64,000 nt of DNA, taken from positions 248,001-312,000 of the forward strand of contig NZ_AUAX01000001.1 in the NCBI RefSeq assembly GCF_000428945.1, given 5' to 3'. The translations under genes were made by a program, and so were the position numbers. The notes below the pieces were generated by a model, which was not told the DNA's origin, did no database searches, and saw only the letters and a program-made list of their open reading frames with translations. Below, one piece after another: positions 16,343-24,934 of this stretch. The DNA comes from Hamadaea tsunoensis DSM 44101. Lineage in GTDB: Bacteria > Actinomycetota > Actinomycetes > Mycobacteriales > Micromonosporaceae. The stretch's first letter is position 1; each line of letters opens with the position of its first letter.

Positions 16343-16421
16343 GGCACGGCGATCGGCCGACCTACCCAGGGAACTGCGCGGACCGCCAGGCCGACGCGAC
16401 CCACACAGGCGGCCGGAGAGC

Positions 16422-16462
16422 CCAAGATCAGGGTGATTTCCCTGATCCAAACCGGATCTCCG
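16422..16462. repeat. Repeat kind 1, truncated copy
   Basis: CCAAGATCAGGGTGATTTCC followed by CTGATCCAAACCGGATCT is one end and one inner half-module of the 84-bp element (compare 22873-22956), with the other half lost. Confidence 0.7.
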
Positions 16463-16522
16463 GGCCACGCCCTACGGCGGCGCCGATGCGGTGGCCGGCG
16501 GGACCCGCGGCGGGGTCGACGG

Positions 16523-17548
16523 TCAGGCGGAGACCAGGCCGGGAATCGGGCGCGGTGCCGGGGACTCGGCGTGGTTGAGCAGGGCGTCCGCCCGGGCGAG
16601 CGGGATGCCGGTCGCGATGAGCAGGTTGAGGACGGCCGCGTCCGCGTCGGCCGCGACCGCCGCGCTGGCCAGCCCGAGCCGCTCTCCGCGCATCACGTCG
16701 ATCCAGCGGGCCGCCGAGATGAGCTGCGGCTGGGCCGCCTTGGGCCGGTCGCCCTGGCCGATCTCGTCGCGCATCAGGCTGATCCCGTCGGCGAGCGCTT
16801 CCAGCATCGGCGGTAGCGCCCTCGGCACCTGCTCGCCGCCGTGCAGGACGCCCCACCAGGCGTGGCGGGCCAGCACCCGGGTGTTGCGGACGGCGTACCC
16901 GATCTCGCGGGCGGTCGTGCTGTACGCCTCCAGGTCCTGCCCGGTCGTCCACAGGGTGATGACGGCCGAACGGCGTACGGAGAGCAGGACCTCGCGCAGG
17001 CGGCGCAGGTCGTCGTCGGTGTCGGCGAGCGCGTAGACGGCGGCCTTGGCGGCTTCGGCGTCACCGGTACGCAGCGCGCCCGCGATCGAGCGGATGTTGA
17101 TCGTCATGCTGTTGAGCAGCGGTACCAGCGTCTCGTTGACCTTGGCGGCCCCGTTGCGGGAGTTGGCGGCGAAGGCGACCAGCATGGCCACGGCGACGCC
17201 CACCAGCAGGTCGATGAAGATCCGGTCGAGCGTGCGGTAGCCGGACGCGACGGCCGCGATGGCGAGCCCGGCGCCGAGGCCGAAGAAGAAGGTGGCGATC
17301 GAGCGGCGGTGGCGGGCGCAGACGAACTCGATGGTCGTCACCGCGAACAGCGGCGCGCCGATCGGTTTGTCGAGGCCGAGCAGGAGGGCGACGAGGATCG
17401 CCAGCGCGGCGGCGGCCACGATCTGTACGGCGGTCGGCAGGCTTCGGCGAACGGCGGCGGTCGTGCTGCGCCACCAGTTCCGTCCGGCGTCGATCCGGTC
17501 CGGTACGGGCGGGCCGCCCGGAGCGGGAAAAGTGCTGTCCGTTCGCAT
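16523..17548 (-). CDS. FUSC-like membrane protein (aromatic acid exporter type)
   Basis: A 341-residue protein with an N-terminal membrane block of four or so hydrophobic segments (IVAAAALAILVALLLGLDKP, then FFFGLGAGLAIAAVASG and FIDLLVGVAVAMLVAFAA) and a long helical cytoplasmic C-terminus. That layout is typical for half-size FUSC/ArAE proteins, some of which export aromatic acids. The position of a conserved 'GAPLFAVTTIEF' block after the second helix supports this. ATG 17548 lacks a strong ribosome site. It has no partner genes, so the substrate is unknown. Confidence 0.68.
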   Translation of the reverse strand: MRTDSTFPAPGGPPVPDRIDAGRNWWRSTTAAVRRSLPTAVQIVAAAALAILVALLLGLDKPIGAPLFAVTTIEFVCARHRRSIATFFFGLGAGLAIAAVASGYRTLDRIFIDLLVGVAVAMLVAFAANSRNGAAKVNETLVPLLNSMTINIRSIAGALRTGDAEAAKAAVYALADTDDDLRRLREVLLSVRRSAVITLWTTGQDLEAYSTTAREIGYAVRNTRVLARHAWWGVLHGGEQVPRALPPMLEALADGISLMRDEIGQGDRPKAAQPQLISAARWIDVMRGERLGLASAAVAADADAAVLNLLIATGIPLARADALLNHAESPAPRPIPGLVSA

Positions 17549-17636
17549 GCGCCCAGTGTTCTGGAGTGACTACTCGCTGTACAGGCGTCATCACTAAATG
17601 TGGCGCAGTCCGCATCCGATGATCCGGACACCCCGC

Positions 17637-18089
17637 TCAGGTACGCCGTACCGCCTCGTCCAGTGACGCGTTGAGCCTGGTCAAGAGCTCGGCGAGGGTC
17701 GCGCGGTCGGCCTGCGGCCAGTCGGCGAGGATGCGCTCATAGAGCTCGACCCGGGCCGCCCGCACGGCGCGTACGCGTTCCCGCCCGGCCGGGGTCGGCG
17801 TCACCAGGATGGCCCGGCCGTCGCTGTCGCTGCGTCCCCGGGTGACCAGGCCGTCCCGTTCGAGGGCGGTGACCTGCCGGGTGACCGTCGAGCCGTCGAG
17901 CCCGAGCGCCTCGGCCAGCCCGTTGATCTGAGCCGGCCCGTGCTCGTCGAGCCGCCGCAGCAGCAGGTACGCCGCCCGGTCGAGGGCCCGGTGCGGCGCC
18001 TCGCCCCCGGCCCGGCGGGTGGCCTCGGAGCGCCGCATGAGCAACGCCACTTCCGTCTCGACTACTTCGACTACCTGCTCGTCCCGCAT
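17637..18089 (-). CDS. MarR-family transcription regulator
   Basis: A 150-residue winged-helix protein: helices with AAYLLLRRLDEHGPAQINGL, recognition region LGLDGSTVTRQVTALERDGL, and the wing TRGRSDSDGRAILVTPT with the Asp-x-Arg typical for MarR. It most likely represses the divergent MFS gene and itself through two palindromic sites in the 64-bp gap (18092-18104 and 18115-18127). Ligands are probably small aromatic or drug molecules, as usual for the family. Confidence 0.9.
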   Translation of the reverse strand: MRDEQVVEVVETEVALLMRRSEATRRAGGEAPHRALDRAAYLLLRRLDEHGPAQINGLAEALGLDGSTVTRQVTALERDGLVTRGRSDSDGRAILVTPTPAGRERVRAVRAARVELYERILADWPQADRATLAELLTRLNASLDEAVRRT

Positions 18090-18091
18090 AG

Positions 18092-18127
18092 CTGTACGAT
18101 ACAGGGAGAGTTAGCTGCATGATACAG
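18092..18127. promoter_or_regulatory. Two direct-repeat MarR operators in the marR/MFS gap
   Basis: CTGTACGATACAG (18092-18104) is a perfect 5-bp-arm palindrome, and CTGCATGATACAG (18115-18127) is a one-base variant, 23 bp (about two turns) apart. Both fall between the divergent start codons, the first only 2 bp from the marR start. Confidence 0.8.
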
Positions 18128-18153
18128 GTAAGTTCTGATCCGGAGGACCCCTC

Positions 18154-19392
18154 GTGAGCGCCACGCGCAACGAACCCAACAAGAGCGCGATCTACGCGAC
18201 CGCCCTCGCCGCGTACCTGGCCATCGCCGGGATCGCGGTCGTCGACCCGATCCTGCCGGCCATCGGCTCGGCCATCGGCGTCTCGCCCTGGCAGGTCGAG
18301 CTGCTGTTCACGGCGTACATCGCGGTGATGGGGCTGGGCATGATCCCGGCGGTCCTGTCGACCAGCCGGTTCGGGTTCAAGAAGGTGCTCATCGCGGGCG
18401 TGGCGACGGTCGGCGTCGCGGCCATCCTCGCCTCGTTCAGCAAGAACATCGAGCAACTGGCCGTGCTGCGCGGCGTGTGGGGCTTCGGCAACGCGATGTT
18501 CTTCGCGACCGCCCTGGTCATCATGATCGCCCTGGCGAGGAGCCGGGAGTGGGTCGTCGGCCTCTTCGAGACGGCGATGGGCCTCGGCTTCGCGACCGGC
18601 CCGCTGATCGGCGGCCTGCTCGGCCGGTCCTCCTGGCGGCTGCCGTTCTTCGCCTGCGGCGTGTTCATGCTGATCGCCCTGGCCGTGGCCGGCACCAAGC
18701 TCCGCGAACCCACCACCAAGCAGCCCCCGGTACGCCTCGCCGAGATCGGGCGCACGTTCCAGCGGCCGGCGTTCCTGGCCCTGTGCGCGGTGACCGGCAC
18801 CTACAACTTCGCGTTCTTCATCGTGCTCGGCTTCACGCCGCTGTTCCTGCACCTCGCCGTCGTCCCGCTGGGCCTGGCCTTCACCGGCTGGGGCCTCGGC
18901 CTGGCCGCCGGCATCCTCGGCGTCGGGCACCGGCTGGCGCACCGGATCGGCGCGGTGCAGACGGTCGGCGTCGCGATCACCGGCATCCTGGTCTGCCTGG
19001 TGCTGTTCGCGGTCTCGCCCGGCACCGCCTTCTCGATCACCGTCCTGGTGGTCTGCGGCCTGTTCATGGGCCTGGCCAACGCCAACCTGACGGACCTCGC
19101 CCTCGGCCTCGGCTCGGCCGACCGCCGGGTCGCCACCGGCGCGTTCAACCTGGTCCGCTGGGGCTGCGCCGCGCCCGCGCCGGTCGTGGCCGGCCTGCTG
19201 GTCGAGCACTCGACGCTGGAGTCGCCGTTCTGGGTCGGCGCGGCCGTCCTCGCCGTCGGCGTCGTCTCGTTCGTCCTCTTCGGACACGTCATGGCCCGCG
19301 GCGTCGGCGAGAAGGTCTTCTGGGCCCGCCTCGACAAGGGCGCCCGGTCGGCCGAGCGTACGCCCGAGGAAGCGCTCGGCGAGGCCTACTGA
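18154..19392 (+). CDS. MFS transporter under MarR control
   Basis: A 412-residue protein with about 12 membrane helices, VVDPILPAIGSAIGVSPWQV in helix 1-2 and GFATGPLIGGLLG (antiporter motif C) in helix 5. This is the DHA1-like drug efflux type. GTG 18154 follows GGAGG with 7-nt spacing. Location next to a MarR gene with paired operators points to inducible export of a toxic compound. The motif A loop is unusual (STSRFGFKKVL rather than GxLaDrxGrk), so transport mechanism details may differ. Confidence 0.85.
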   Translation: MSATRNEPNKSAIYATALAAYLAIAGIAVVDPILPAIGSAIGVSPWQVELLFTAYIAVMGLGMIPAVLSTSRFGFKKVLIAGVATVGVAAILASFSKNIEQLAVLRGVWGFGNAMFFATALVIMIALARSREWVVGLFETAMGLGFATGPLIGGLLGRSSWRLPFFACGVFMLIALAVAGTKLREPTTKQPPVRLAEIGRTFQRPAFLALCAVTGTYNFAFFIVLGFTPLFLHLAVVPLGLAFTGWGLGLAAGILGVGHRLAHRIGAVQTVGVAITGILVCLVLFAVSPGTAFSITVLVVCGLFMGLANANLTDLALGLGSADRRVATGAFNLVRWGCAAPAPVVAGLLVEHSTLESPFWVGAAVLAVGVVSFVLFGHVMARGVGEKVFWARLDKGARSAERTPEEALGEAY

Positions 19393-19404
19393 GGGATCTC
19401 ATCG

Positions 19405-19433
19405 TGAGGGCACGGGCGACCGTGCCCTCATTT
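19405..19433. terminator. Bidirectional hairpin terminator
   Basis: TGAGGGCACGG (19405-19415) pairs exactly with CCGTGCCCTCA (19420-19430), loop GCGA, then TTTG. It lies between the convergent MFS and lipoprotein genes and includes the stop codon of the latter. Confidence 0.8.
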
Positions 19434-20045
19434 GCGTCCGGAGGTGCCCGCGACGAACGGGTGCACCTGGAGGCCGGCGCAGCCGTCGCTGTTCCAGCCG
19501 AGGCCGACCTGGGCACCGCCCACCCTGAACAGCAGCTTCGCGTAGCGGTGGGCCGAACACGACGCCCCGGTGTCCGTCGCGGCGGTGGCCTCGACGACCA
19601 CCGAGACCGAGTCCCCGTTGCGGACGAGCAGCCGGGCGACCGGCGCCCCGCCCATGAAACCGGTGGGCGTCTGCCGGGCCGACGCGATCGCCTGGCCGCC
19701 CGCGCCCGCCGCCGTGACGGCCGGGTAGCCGGAGACCGTGCACGCCGGGCCCTGATTGAGGAAGACGACCACGACACTCCGATGGCCGGCCGCCGCGTCC
19801 TGCGCCCCGGCCGTGACCCGCATCCGGTCGATCGTGCACGCGGCCCCGGCGACGGCCGCGGTCGGCGAGGCCGGGGGCGACCCGGCCGCGGACGAGGGCG
19901 CGGGCCCCGACGCCGATGCGGATGCGGCGGCGGAAGCCGAAGCGACCGGCGGCGGAGCAGAGGTGCCACCGGCGTCCACCCCCGTGCTCCCGCACGCGGC
20001 CAGCCCGGACAGCAGGACCGGCAACAGACCCAGACGAAGCCTCAT
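19428..20045 (-). CDS. DUF4232-type secreted lipoprotein
   Basis: A 205-residue protein with a lipoprotein signal (LLPVLLSGLAAC, lipidated Cys18) followed by an Ala/Ser/Pro-rich linker to about residue 65. A beta-rich domain follows with CTVSGYPAV, LLVRNGDSVSVVV and the final SDGCAGLQVHPF. These are DUF4232 features, common and uncharacterised in actinomycetes. The protein should be tethered outside the membrane. The two Cys pairs in the domain (around C70/C103 and C160/C189) may form disulfides. Confidence 0.82.
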   Translation of the reverse strand: MRLRLGLLPVLLSGLAACGSTGVDAGGTSAPPPVASASAAASASASGPAPSSAAGSPPASPTAAVAGAACTIDRMRVTAGAQDAAAGHRSVVVVFLNQGPACTVSGYPAVTAAGAGGQAIASARQTPTGFMGGAPVARLLVRNGDSVSVVVEATAATDTGASCSAHRYAKLLFRVGGAQVGLGWNSDGCAGLQVHPFVAGTSGRK

Positions 20046-20093
20046 CCACCCATCACAGCACGCCGGAAGCCGGACGGCACCGGTTCGGACGTG

Positions 20094-22061
20094 TCACGCG
20101 GGCAGGCGTACGAGGGCGACGTCCCGGGCGGCCAGCTCGACCCCGTCCACGGGGCCACCGCCGAGAACGTCCACACCGGACACTGCGATCCGGGCGGTCG
20201 CCGAACCGTGGTTCAGCAGGAACAGGTAGTCCGATCCGTGACCGTGCCGCACGATCGCCTGGACATCGGCCGGCAGGTCCGGCAGCACCGGCGCCACCCC
20301 CGCGTCGGCCCGCGCGAGGTCGAGGACCGCCCGCATCGCCGCCGGCTCCGGCCGCGTACCGAGATACCAGGCCACGCCCTCGCCGTACTCGTGCCGGGTC
20401 ACGGCCGGGCGGCCGGCCAGCTCGCCGTCGGCGTACGTGGCGATCGGGCGGGCGCCCTCGGTCTCGATCCACTCCGACCACACCGTGCCGGTCCGCCGCA
20501 CCCCCGCGAGGTCGAGGCCCACCGGCTCCGCCAGCGGCCAGAACTCGTCCACCCGCAGGCCCAGCACCGCGCGCAGCGGCGCCGGATAGCCCCCGAGATG
20601 CACCCGCTCGTGCTCGTCGACGATCCCCGTGAAGAACGACACCACGAGCACACCGCCCCCGGCCACGTAGTCGGTCAGGCGCCGCGCCACGTCCAGGTCC
20701 ATCAGATAGAGGTTCGGGACCACCACCATCCTGTACGCGGAGAGCTCGGCGGTCGCCGGCACCACGTCACACGTCACGTGCGCGTCGAACAGGGCGTCGT
20801 AGTGCGCCTGCTGGGTTTCGAGCACGTTCAGGTCCGCCGGGTGGGCCGGCATCTCGACCGCCCGCCAGCTGTCCCAGTCGAACAGGAGCGCCACGTCCGC
20901 GCGTACACGGGAGTCCGCCACCTCGGCCGCGGCGGCGAGTTCGCGGCCCAGGGCCTGGATGTCGCGGTGCTGGCGGGTTTCGGGGCCGCCGTGCGGGACC
21001 ATCGCGGAGTGGAACTTCTCGGCGCCGCCGCGGGCCTGGCGCCACTGGAAGAACAGCACGGCGTCGGCGCCCTGGGCGACGGCCTGCCAGCTCCACAGCC
21101 GCAGGACGCCGGGGGCCTTGGGGGCGTTGTGCTCGCGCCAGTTCACGGCGCCGGGAGCGGCCTCCATCAGCAGCCAGGGCTGACCGCCCCGGGCCGACCG
21201 GATGAGGTCGTAGCCGAACGCGGCCTCGGCGTGCGCCCGCGGGTCGGCCGGATCGGGGTAGCTGTCGAGGCTGACGACGTCCTGCTCGGCGGCCCACTTG
21301 TAGGAGTCGATCGGCTTGTGCACGAGCCCGGTGAAGTTGGTCGTCACCGGCTTGTCCGAGTACGCCTTCACGATGTCGCGTTCGAGCTTGTAGCACTCGA
21401 GGATCGCGTCGTCGGAGAACCGGGCGAAATCGAGATGGTGGGCGGGATTGCCGAACGTGGGCGCCTGCCGGGGCGGCAGGATCTCGGCGAAGTCCGCGTA
21501 CCGCTGGGACCAGAAGGTCGTCGACCAGGCCTCGTTCAGCGCCTCGATCGTCCCGTGCCGCGTACGCAGCCACCGGCGGAAGTCCTCGGCCGACACGTCG
21601 CAGAAGCACTGCCGGGTGTGGCAGCCGTACTCGTTGCCGACATGCCAGATCCGCAGGGCGGGGTGGTCCGCGTACCGCTGGGCCAGCCGGTCGACGAGGC
21701 GGGCGGCGTGTTCGCGGTAGACCGGGCTCGACGGGCAGTAGTGCTGGCGGGCGCCGGGCCAGACGCGGCTGCCGTCGGCGCGTACCGGGAGGATCTCCGG
21801 GTGCCGGTGCGACAGCCACGGCGGCGGTGAGGCCGTCATCGTGGCCAGGCTCGCGCCCACGCCCGCCCCGGCCAGGTTGTCCATGACCTGGTCGAACCAG
21901 CCGAAGTCGTACGCGCCCGGCCGCGGCTCGACGCTCGCCCACGAGAAGATGCCGACGGAGACCAGCGAGACCCCGGCCGCCGGCATGAGCCTCATGTCCT
22001 CGGCCCAGACCTCGGGGGACCACTGCTCCGGGTTGTAGTCGCCGCCGAAGTCGATAGGCAT
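20094..22061 (-). CDS. GH42 beta-galactosidase
   Basis: A 655-residue intracellular (no signal peptide) glycosidase. FGGDYNPEQW opens the TIM barrel, the acid/base is Glu144 in WHVGNEYGC, and the nucleophile is Glu300 in LLMEAAPG. Cysteines around CHTRQCFCD at 148-154 match the zinc cluster of GH42. The C-terminal part holds the trimerisation and beta domains. It hydrolyses beta-galactosides, here probably those left after sialic acid removal. AAGGAG lies 5 nt before ATG 22061. Its promoter carries the GGACAT-N3-ACGTCC operator shared with the sialidases and importer. Confidence 0.9.
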   Translation of the reverse strand: MPIDFGGDYNPEQWSPEVWAEDMRLMPAAGVSLVSVGIFSWASVEPRPGAYDFGWFDQVMDNLAGAGVGASLATMTASPPPWLSHRHPEILPVRADGSRVWPGARQHYCPSSPVYREHAARLVDRLAQRYADHPALRIWHVGNEYGCHTRQCFCDVSAEDFRRWLRTRHGTIEALNEAWSTTFWSQRYADFAEILPPRQAPTFGNPAHHLDFARFSDDAILECYKLERDIVKAYSDKPVTTNFTGLVHKPIDSYKWAAEQDVVSLDSYPDPADPRAHAEAAFGYDLIRSARGGQPWLLMEAAPGAVNWREHNAPKAPGVLRLWSWQAVAQGADAVLFFQWRQARGGAEKFHSAMVPHGGPETRQHRDIQALGRELAAAAEVADSRVRADVALLFDWDSWRAVEMPAHPADLNVLETQQAHYDALFDAHVTCDVVPATAELSAYRMVVVPNLYLMDLDVARRLTDYVAGGGVLVVSFFTGIVDEHERVHLGGYPAPLRAVLGLRVDEFWPLAEPVGLDLAGVRRTGTVWSEWIETEGARPIATYADGELAGRPAVTRHEYGEGVAWYLGTRPEPAAMRAVLDLARADAGVAPVLPDLPADVQAIVRHGHGSDYLFLLNHGSATARIAVSGVDVLGGGPVDGVELAARDVALVRLPA

Positions 22062-22075
22062 TTCAACTCCTTTTC

Positions 22076-22134
22076 GGACATGGGACGTCCCTCGTCCGCC
22101 AGGTACCCTACGGACCCGGCCGGACGGCGGTCAA
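22076..22134 (-). promoter_or_regulatory. GH42 promoter with sialoside-regulon operator
   Basis: Reading leftwards: TTGACC (22134-22129), 18-bp spacer, TAGGGT (22110-22105), then GGACATGGGACGTCC (22076-22090) with a second overlapping site GGACGTCCCTCGTCC reaching 22097. The operator lies just downstream of the predicted start point, where a bound repressor would block transcription. Confidence 0.75.
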
Positions 22135-22197
22135 GGGTAGATTCAGTGGTGGGATGTCATGATCCAGTAATCGCGTGATCGCATGGAGGAGCCGTCG

Positions 22198-22866
22198 ATG
22201 GCGAAGCGCAACGGGGACACGGTCCAGGACCGGATCGTCGCCCTGATCCACGAGCGCAAGCTGGCCACGGGCGCCCCGATGCCCACCGAGCCGCAGCTCA
22301 TGGACCTGCTGGGCGCGAGCCGCAACAGCGTACGCGAGGCGGTCCGCGCGTTGCAGGCGCTCGGGATCGTCGAGATCCGCCACGGCTTCGGCACCTTCGT
22401 CGGCAGGGCGTCGCTCGACGTGCTCTCGCCGTCCCTGGAGTTCCGGGTGCGCTCGAATCCGCTGAGCGCCCTGCACGACCTCGTCGAGGTACGCGAACTG
22501 CTGGAGACCGGGCTCATCGGCCGGGTCGCCGCCGACGCCACCTCGACCAAGCTCGCGGCGCTCGACGCGCTGGTCACGGCGATGGCCAACGACCTGCAGG
22601 CGGACCGGGCCTTCCACACGCTGCTCTACGAGTCGCTCGGCAACGAGCTCGTGCTGCAGCTCATCGACCTGTTCTGGCAGGTCTACCACCAGGTCGAACC
22701 GATCCTCGGCGACTGGCCCCAGGTGCACAAGTCGGAGATCGTCGCCAACCACCGACGGATAGTGGAGGCGTTGCGGTCCAAGGACGCCCACGCCGCCCGC
22801 GAGGCCATGAGCCGCCACTTCACCGAGGTCAAGACCCGCATAGCCAAAGCGGAGTCGGCGTCCTGA
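22198..22866 (+). CDS. FadR-type GntR regulator (sialoside locus, copy 1)
   Basis: A 222-residue GntR protein: winged helix at residues 1-75 (MPTEPQLMDLLGASRNSVRE, then GIVEIRHGFGTFVG) and an all-helical FCD effector domain. ATG 22198 is preferred because GGAGGAG lies 6 nt upstream; ATG 22183 precedes that site. Its DNA-recognition helix is almost identical to that of the second GntR at 26438-27181, so both could bind the same GGACAT-N3-AYGTCC sites. FCD domains bind small acids; NanR of E. coli, a FadR-type GntR that senses sialic acid, is a reasonable comparison. Confidence 0.87.
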   Translation: MAKRNGDTVQDRIVALIHERKLATGAPMPTEPQLMDLLGASRNSVREAVRALQALGIVEIRHGFGTFVGRASLDVLSPSLEFRVRSNPLSALHDLVEVRELLETGLIGRVAADATSTKLAALDALVTAMANDLQADRAFHTLLYESLGNELVLQLIDLFWQVYHQVEPILGDWPQVHKSEIVANHRRIVEALRSKDAHAAREAMSRHFTEVKTRIAKAESAS

Positions 22867-22872
22867 CCACCC

Positions 22873-22956
22873 CCAAGATCCCGTTTGGATCAGGGAAATC
22901 ACCCGAATCTTGGGCCAAGATTACGTGCGAAAACCTGATCCAAACGGGATCTTGGC
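22873..22956. repeat. Repeat kind 1, complete copy a (A-B type)
   Basis: 84 bp, arms CCAAGATCCCGTTTGGATCA (left) and TGATCCAAACGGGATCTTGG (right) are exact reverse complements. The centre AATCTTGGGCCAAGATT is a palindrome, with left inner module CACCCGAAT (A) and right inner module TTACGTGCG (B). It lies between convergent GntR and sialidase genes. Confidence 0.92.
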
Positions 22957-22959
22957 CCC

Positions 22960-24813
22960 TCAGGACGTGACGTTGTCCATGGGGAGGCGGAGGCCGAGTT
23001 GGCCGCCGATGGGCAGGTTGCGGTCGCGGATCAGGCCGAGCTCCGTGTCGTTGAGCGCGCGGCGGTAGACGCGTACCTCGTCGAGGTCGCCGTGGAAGCG
23101 GTCCCCGCCGTCGAGCTTCTGTCCGATGTGGATGCCATCGACGCCGAACTCCTTGCCGGCCGTCACCGAACCGGGCGGCACCGCGGCCGAGGCGACCACC
23201 GCGCCGTCGACCCGCAGCGAGAACTGCCCGTTCGCCCGCTGCAGCACGATGTGGTGCCAGGCCCCGTCGTTGTACGCCTGCGCGGACTGCACGCTGACGT
23301 TGAACCGGTCGACCATGATCAGCGCCCGGATCCGGTGGGACGCCGGTTCGGCCCGCAACCAGATCTGCGGCGTCGTCCCGCTGCCCACCCGGTACGCCCA
23401 CAGCAGTGTGTGCGCGCCGGCGGTGTCGGCGTACCGGAACCAGGTCATCATCGTGAAGTCGCCGCCGCCGACGTCGATCGAGCAGTCGTACGGCACCTCG
23501 ACCCGGTCGTCGACGCCGTCCAGGTGCAGCCCGCCGCCGAACACGCCGTCACCGGTCGTGGCGCCGCCGCGTACGAAGGCTTGGTTGTGCCGGGTGGCGT
23601 CGGGAGTGACCGGGCCGGGTGCCGGCGGCGCGGGAATGCCGGGTGGTGTGCCGTTGGGCGTGGCCAGGTACGCGTCGTCGAAGCGCGCCCACCGGATGCT
23701 CTCGTAGGGTGACGCGACCCCGGCCTCGTACGCGAGCCCGATGAGCCCGTCGCCGAGCAGCGACATGTCGGAGTATCCCGACTGCCCCCACCAGAAGACC
23801 TTGCCGTCCTCCCAGTCCTGCCAGGTACGCCCTTCGGTGTAGGAGGAGCGGACGGTCATCGCCTCGCGGGCGACGGGGTGCGCCGGAGACGAGAGCAGGA
23901 TGCGGCCGGGCCGTTCCCGCAGCGTGGACGCCTGGACGTCGGCGATGTCGAGATCGATGATCTGGAACGGCTTGTCGAAGGACTCGCCCCCGTCGCTGCT
24001 GACCGCGTACGCGCGGTGGCCCGGATCGGTGCCGCGCTCACGGGCCAGGGCGTAGACGCCGCCGTTGTCGAGCTCGACGACGGTCACCTCCTGCGCGATG
24101 ATCGACCCGTCGTCGACGGCGCTGGTCGCGCCGATGTGCCAGGTCACGCCGCTGTCGTCGCTGTAGAGCAGGTGCGTGCCGTAGACGTGCGGGCCCACGC
24201 CGTCATAGGTCTCGTAGCTCGCGCCGAGAACCAGCCGTCCCGCGTGGACGCCGTGGGTCAGCTGGATGCCGTGCATGGGGCCGGTGGCGTACCAGAAGTT
24301 CCACTCGGGGCGCTTCCCCTCGGTCATCTCCCGCTCCGGCGACCAGGTCGCCCCGTCGTCGTCGCTGTAGGTGACGTAGGGATCGCGGTCGCAGCCGTTG
24401 GGGCAGGGTGCGGCGCCGTTGTGCGTACTGACCAGGACGATCCGGCCCGTCCGGCGGTCGACGATCGGCACCGGGTTGCCGTGGGTCTCGCCGTTGCCCT
24501 TGGACACGACCTGAATCGGGCCCCAGGTGGCGCCGTTGTCGAAGGATCGGCGTACGACGAGGTCGATGTCGCCGTCGTCGCCGCAGTCGGCCACCCGTCC
24601 TTCGGCGAAGGCGAGCAGGGTCCCGTCGGCCGCCTGCACGACCGCGGGGATGCGGAAGCACGCGTACCCCTCGGTCTTCTGCTGGTAGACGACCTGTTCG
24701 TCGAAGCGCGGGCTCGCGGTCGCGGCGCCGCCGGATGCGTGGGCCGCGGGTGTCCCGGCGGCCGTGAGGACGAGCGCCGCGAGGACGGCGAGCGCTCGGG
24801 GGTGTAGACGCAT
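22960..24813 (-). CDS. Secreted GH33 sialidase with C-terminal LamG-type lectin domain
   Basis: A 617-residue protein with a signal peptide (LAVLAALVLTAAGTPAAHAS). The catalytic six-blade propeller starts with the FRIP motif (53-56) and carries Asp-boxes SFDNGATWG, SDDDGATWS and SDDSGVTWH. From about residue 410 a jelly-roll (LHLDGVDDRVEVPYDC, then YNDGAWHHIVLQR) is the concanavalin/LamG fold, likely for binding glycans. It should release terminal sialic acids outside the cell. ATG 24813 has AGGA 8 nt upstream; the operator overlaps this leader. Convergent with gntR, divergent from the second sialidase. Confidence 0.92.
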   Translation of the reverse strand: MRLHPRALAVLAALVLTAAGTPAAHASGGAATASPRFDEQVVYQQKTEGYACFRIPAVVQAADGTLLAFAEGRVADCGDDGDIDLVVRRSFDNGATWGPIQVVSKGNGETHGNPVPIVDRRTGRIVLVSTHNGAAPCPNGCDRDPYVTYSDDDGATWSPEREMTEGKRPEWNFWYATGPMHGIQLTHGVHAGRLVLGASYETYDGVGPHVYGTHLLYSDDSGVTWHIGATSAVDDGSIIAQEVTVVELDNGGVYALARERGTDPGHRAYAVSSDGGESFDKPFQIIDLDIADVQASTLRERPGRILLSSPAHPVAREAMTVRSSYTEGRTWQDWEDGKVFWWGQSGYSDMSLLGDGLIGLAYEAGVASPYESIRWARFDDAYLATPNGTPPGIPAPPAPGPVTPDATRHNQAFVRGGATTGDGVFGGGLHLDGVDDRVEVPYDCSIDVGGGDFTMMTWFRYADTAGAHTLLWAYRVGSGTTPQIWLRAEPASHRIRALIMVDRFNVSVQSAQAYNDGAWHHIVLQRANGQFSLRVDGAVVASAAVPPGSVTAGKEFGVDGIHIGQKLDGGDRFHGDLDEVRVYRRALNDTELGLIRDRNLPIGGQLGLRLPMDNVTS

Positions 24814-24816
24814 GCC

Positions 24817-24845
24817 GGACATCCTATGTCCGACGTGGGACGTCC
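24817..24845. promoter_or_regulatory. Double sialoside operator at start of sialidase 1
   Basis: GGACATCCTATGTCC (24817-24831) is a perfect palindrome with a 3-bp spacer; CGACGTGGGACGTCC follows with a 14-bp shift. Same paired layout as at 27245-27273. The sites overlap the leader of the leftward sialidase gene. Confidence 0.78.
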
Positions 24846-24861
24846 GCCAGATGTTGCGCTC

Positions 24862-24919
24862 TTGACGCCGTCCGGCGAGCAGGAATACCTTCCCAGCTGA
24901 CATAGGACATCCCATGTCC
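24862..24919 (+). promoter_or_regulatory. Sialidase 2 promoter and operator
   Basis: TTGACG (24862-24867), about 18 bp, TACCTT, then the perfect operator GGACATCCCATGTCC (24905-24919), 6 bp before the GGAGG ribosome site. A weaker overlapping copy (TGACATAGGACATCC) precedes it. Confidence 0.75.
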
Positions 24920-24934
24920 AATTCTGGAGGCAGA

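Larger units (their letters stand above)
15900..16522. other. Gene-free 620-bp interval with two inverted-repeat elements and one fragment
   Basis: Lies between the convergent response regulator and FUSC genes. No frame shows protein-like content. It contains repeat kind 4 (16025-16172), repeat kind 5 (16229-16342) and a fragment of repeat kind 1 (16422-16462). The base composition is clearly more AT-rich than the genes. Confidence 0.75.

Noticed and set aside
15900-16522. A short transposase remnant or tRNA in the AT-richer gap
   Set aside because: No frame resembles a transposase and no cloverleaf with anticodon arm and TTCRANY loop is visible; the structure is explained by inverted repeats.
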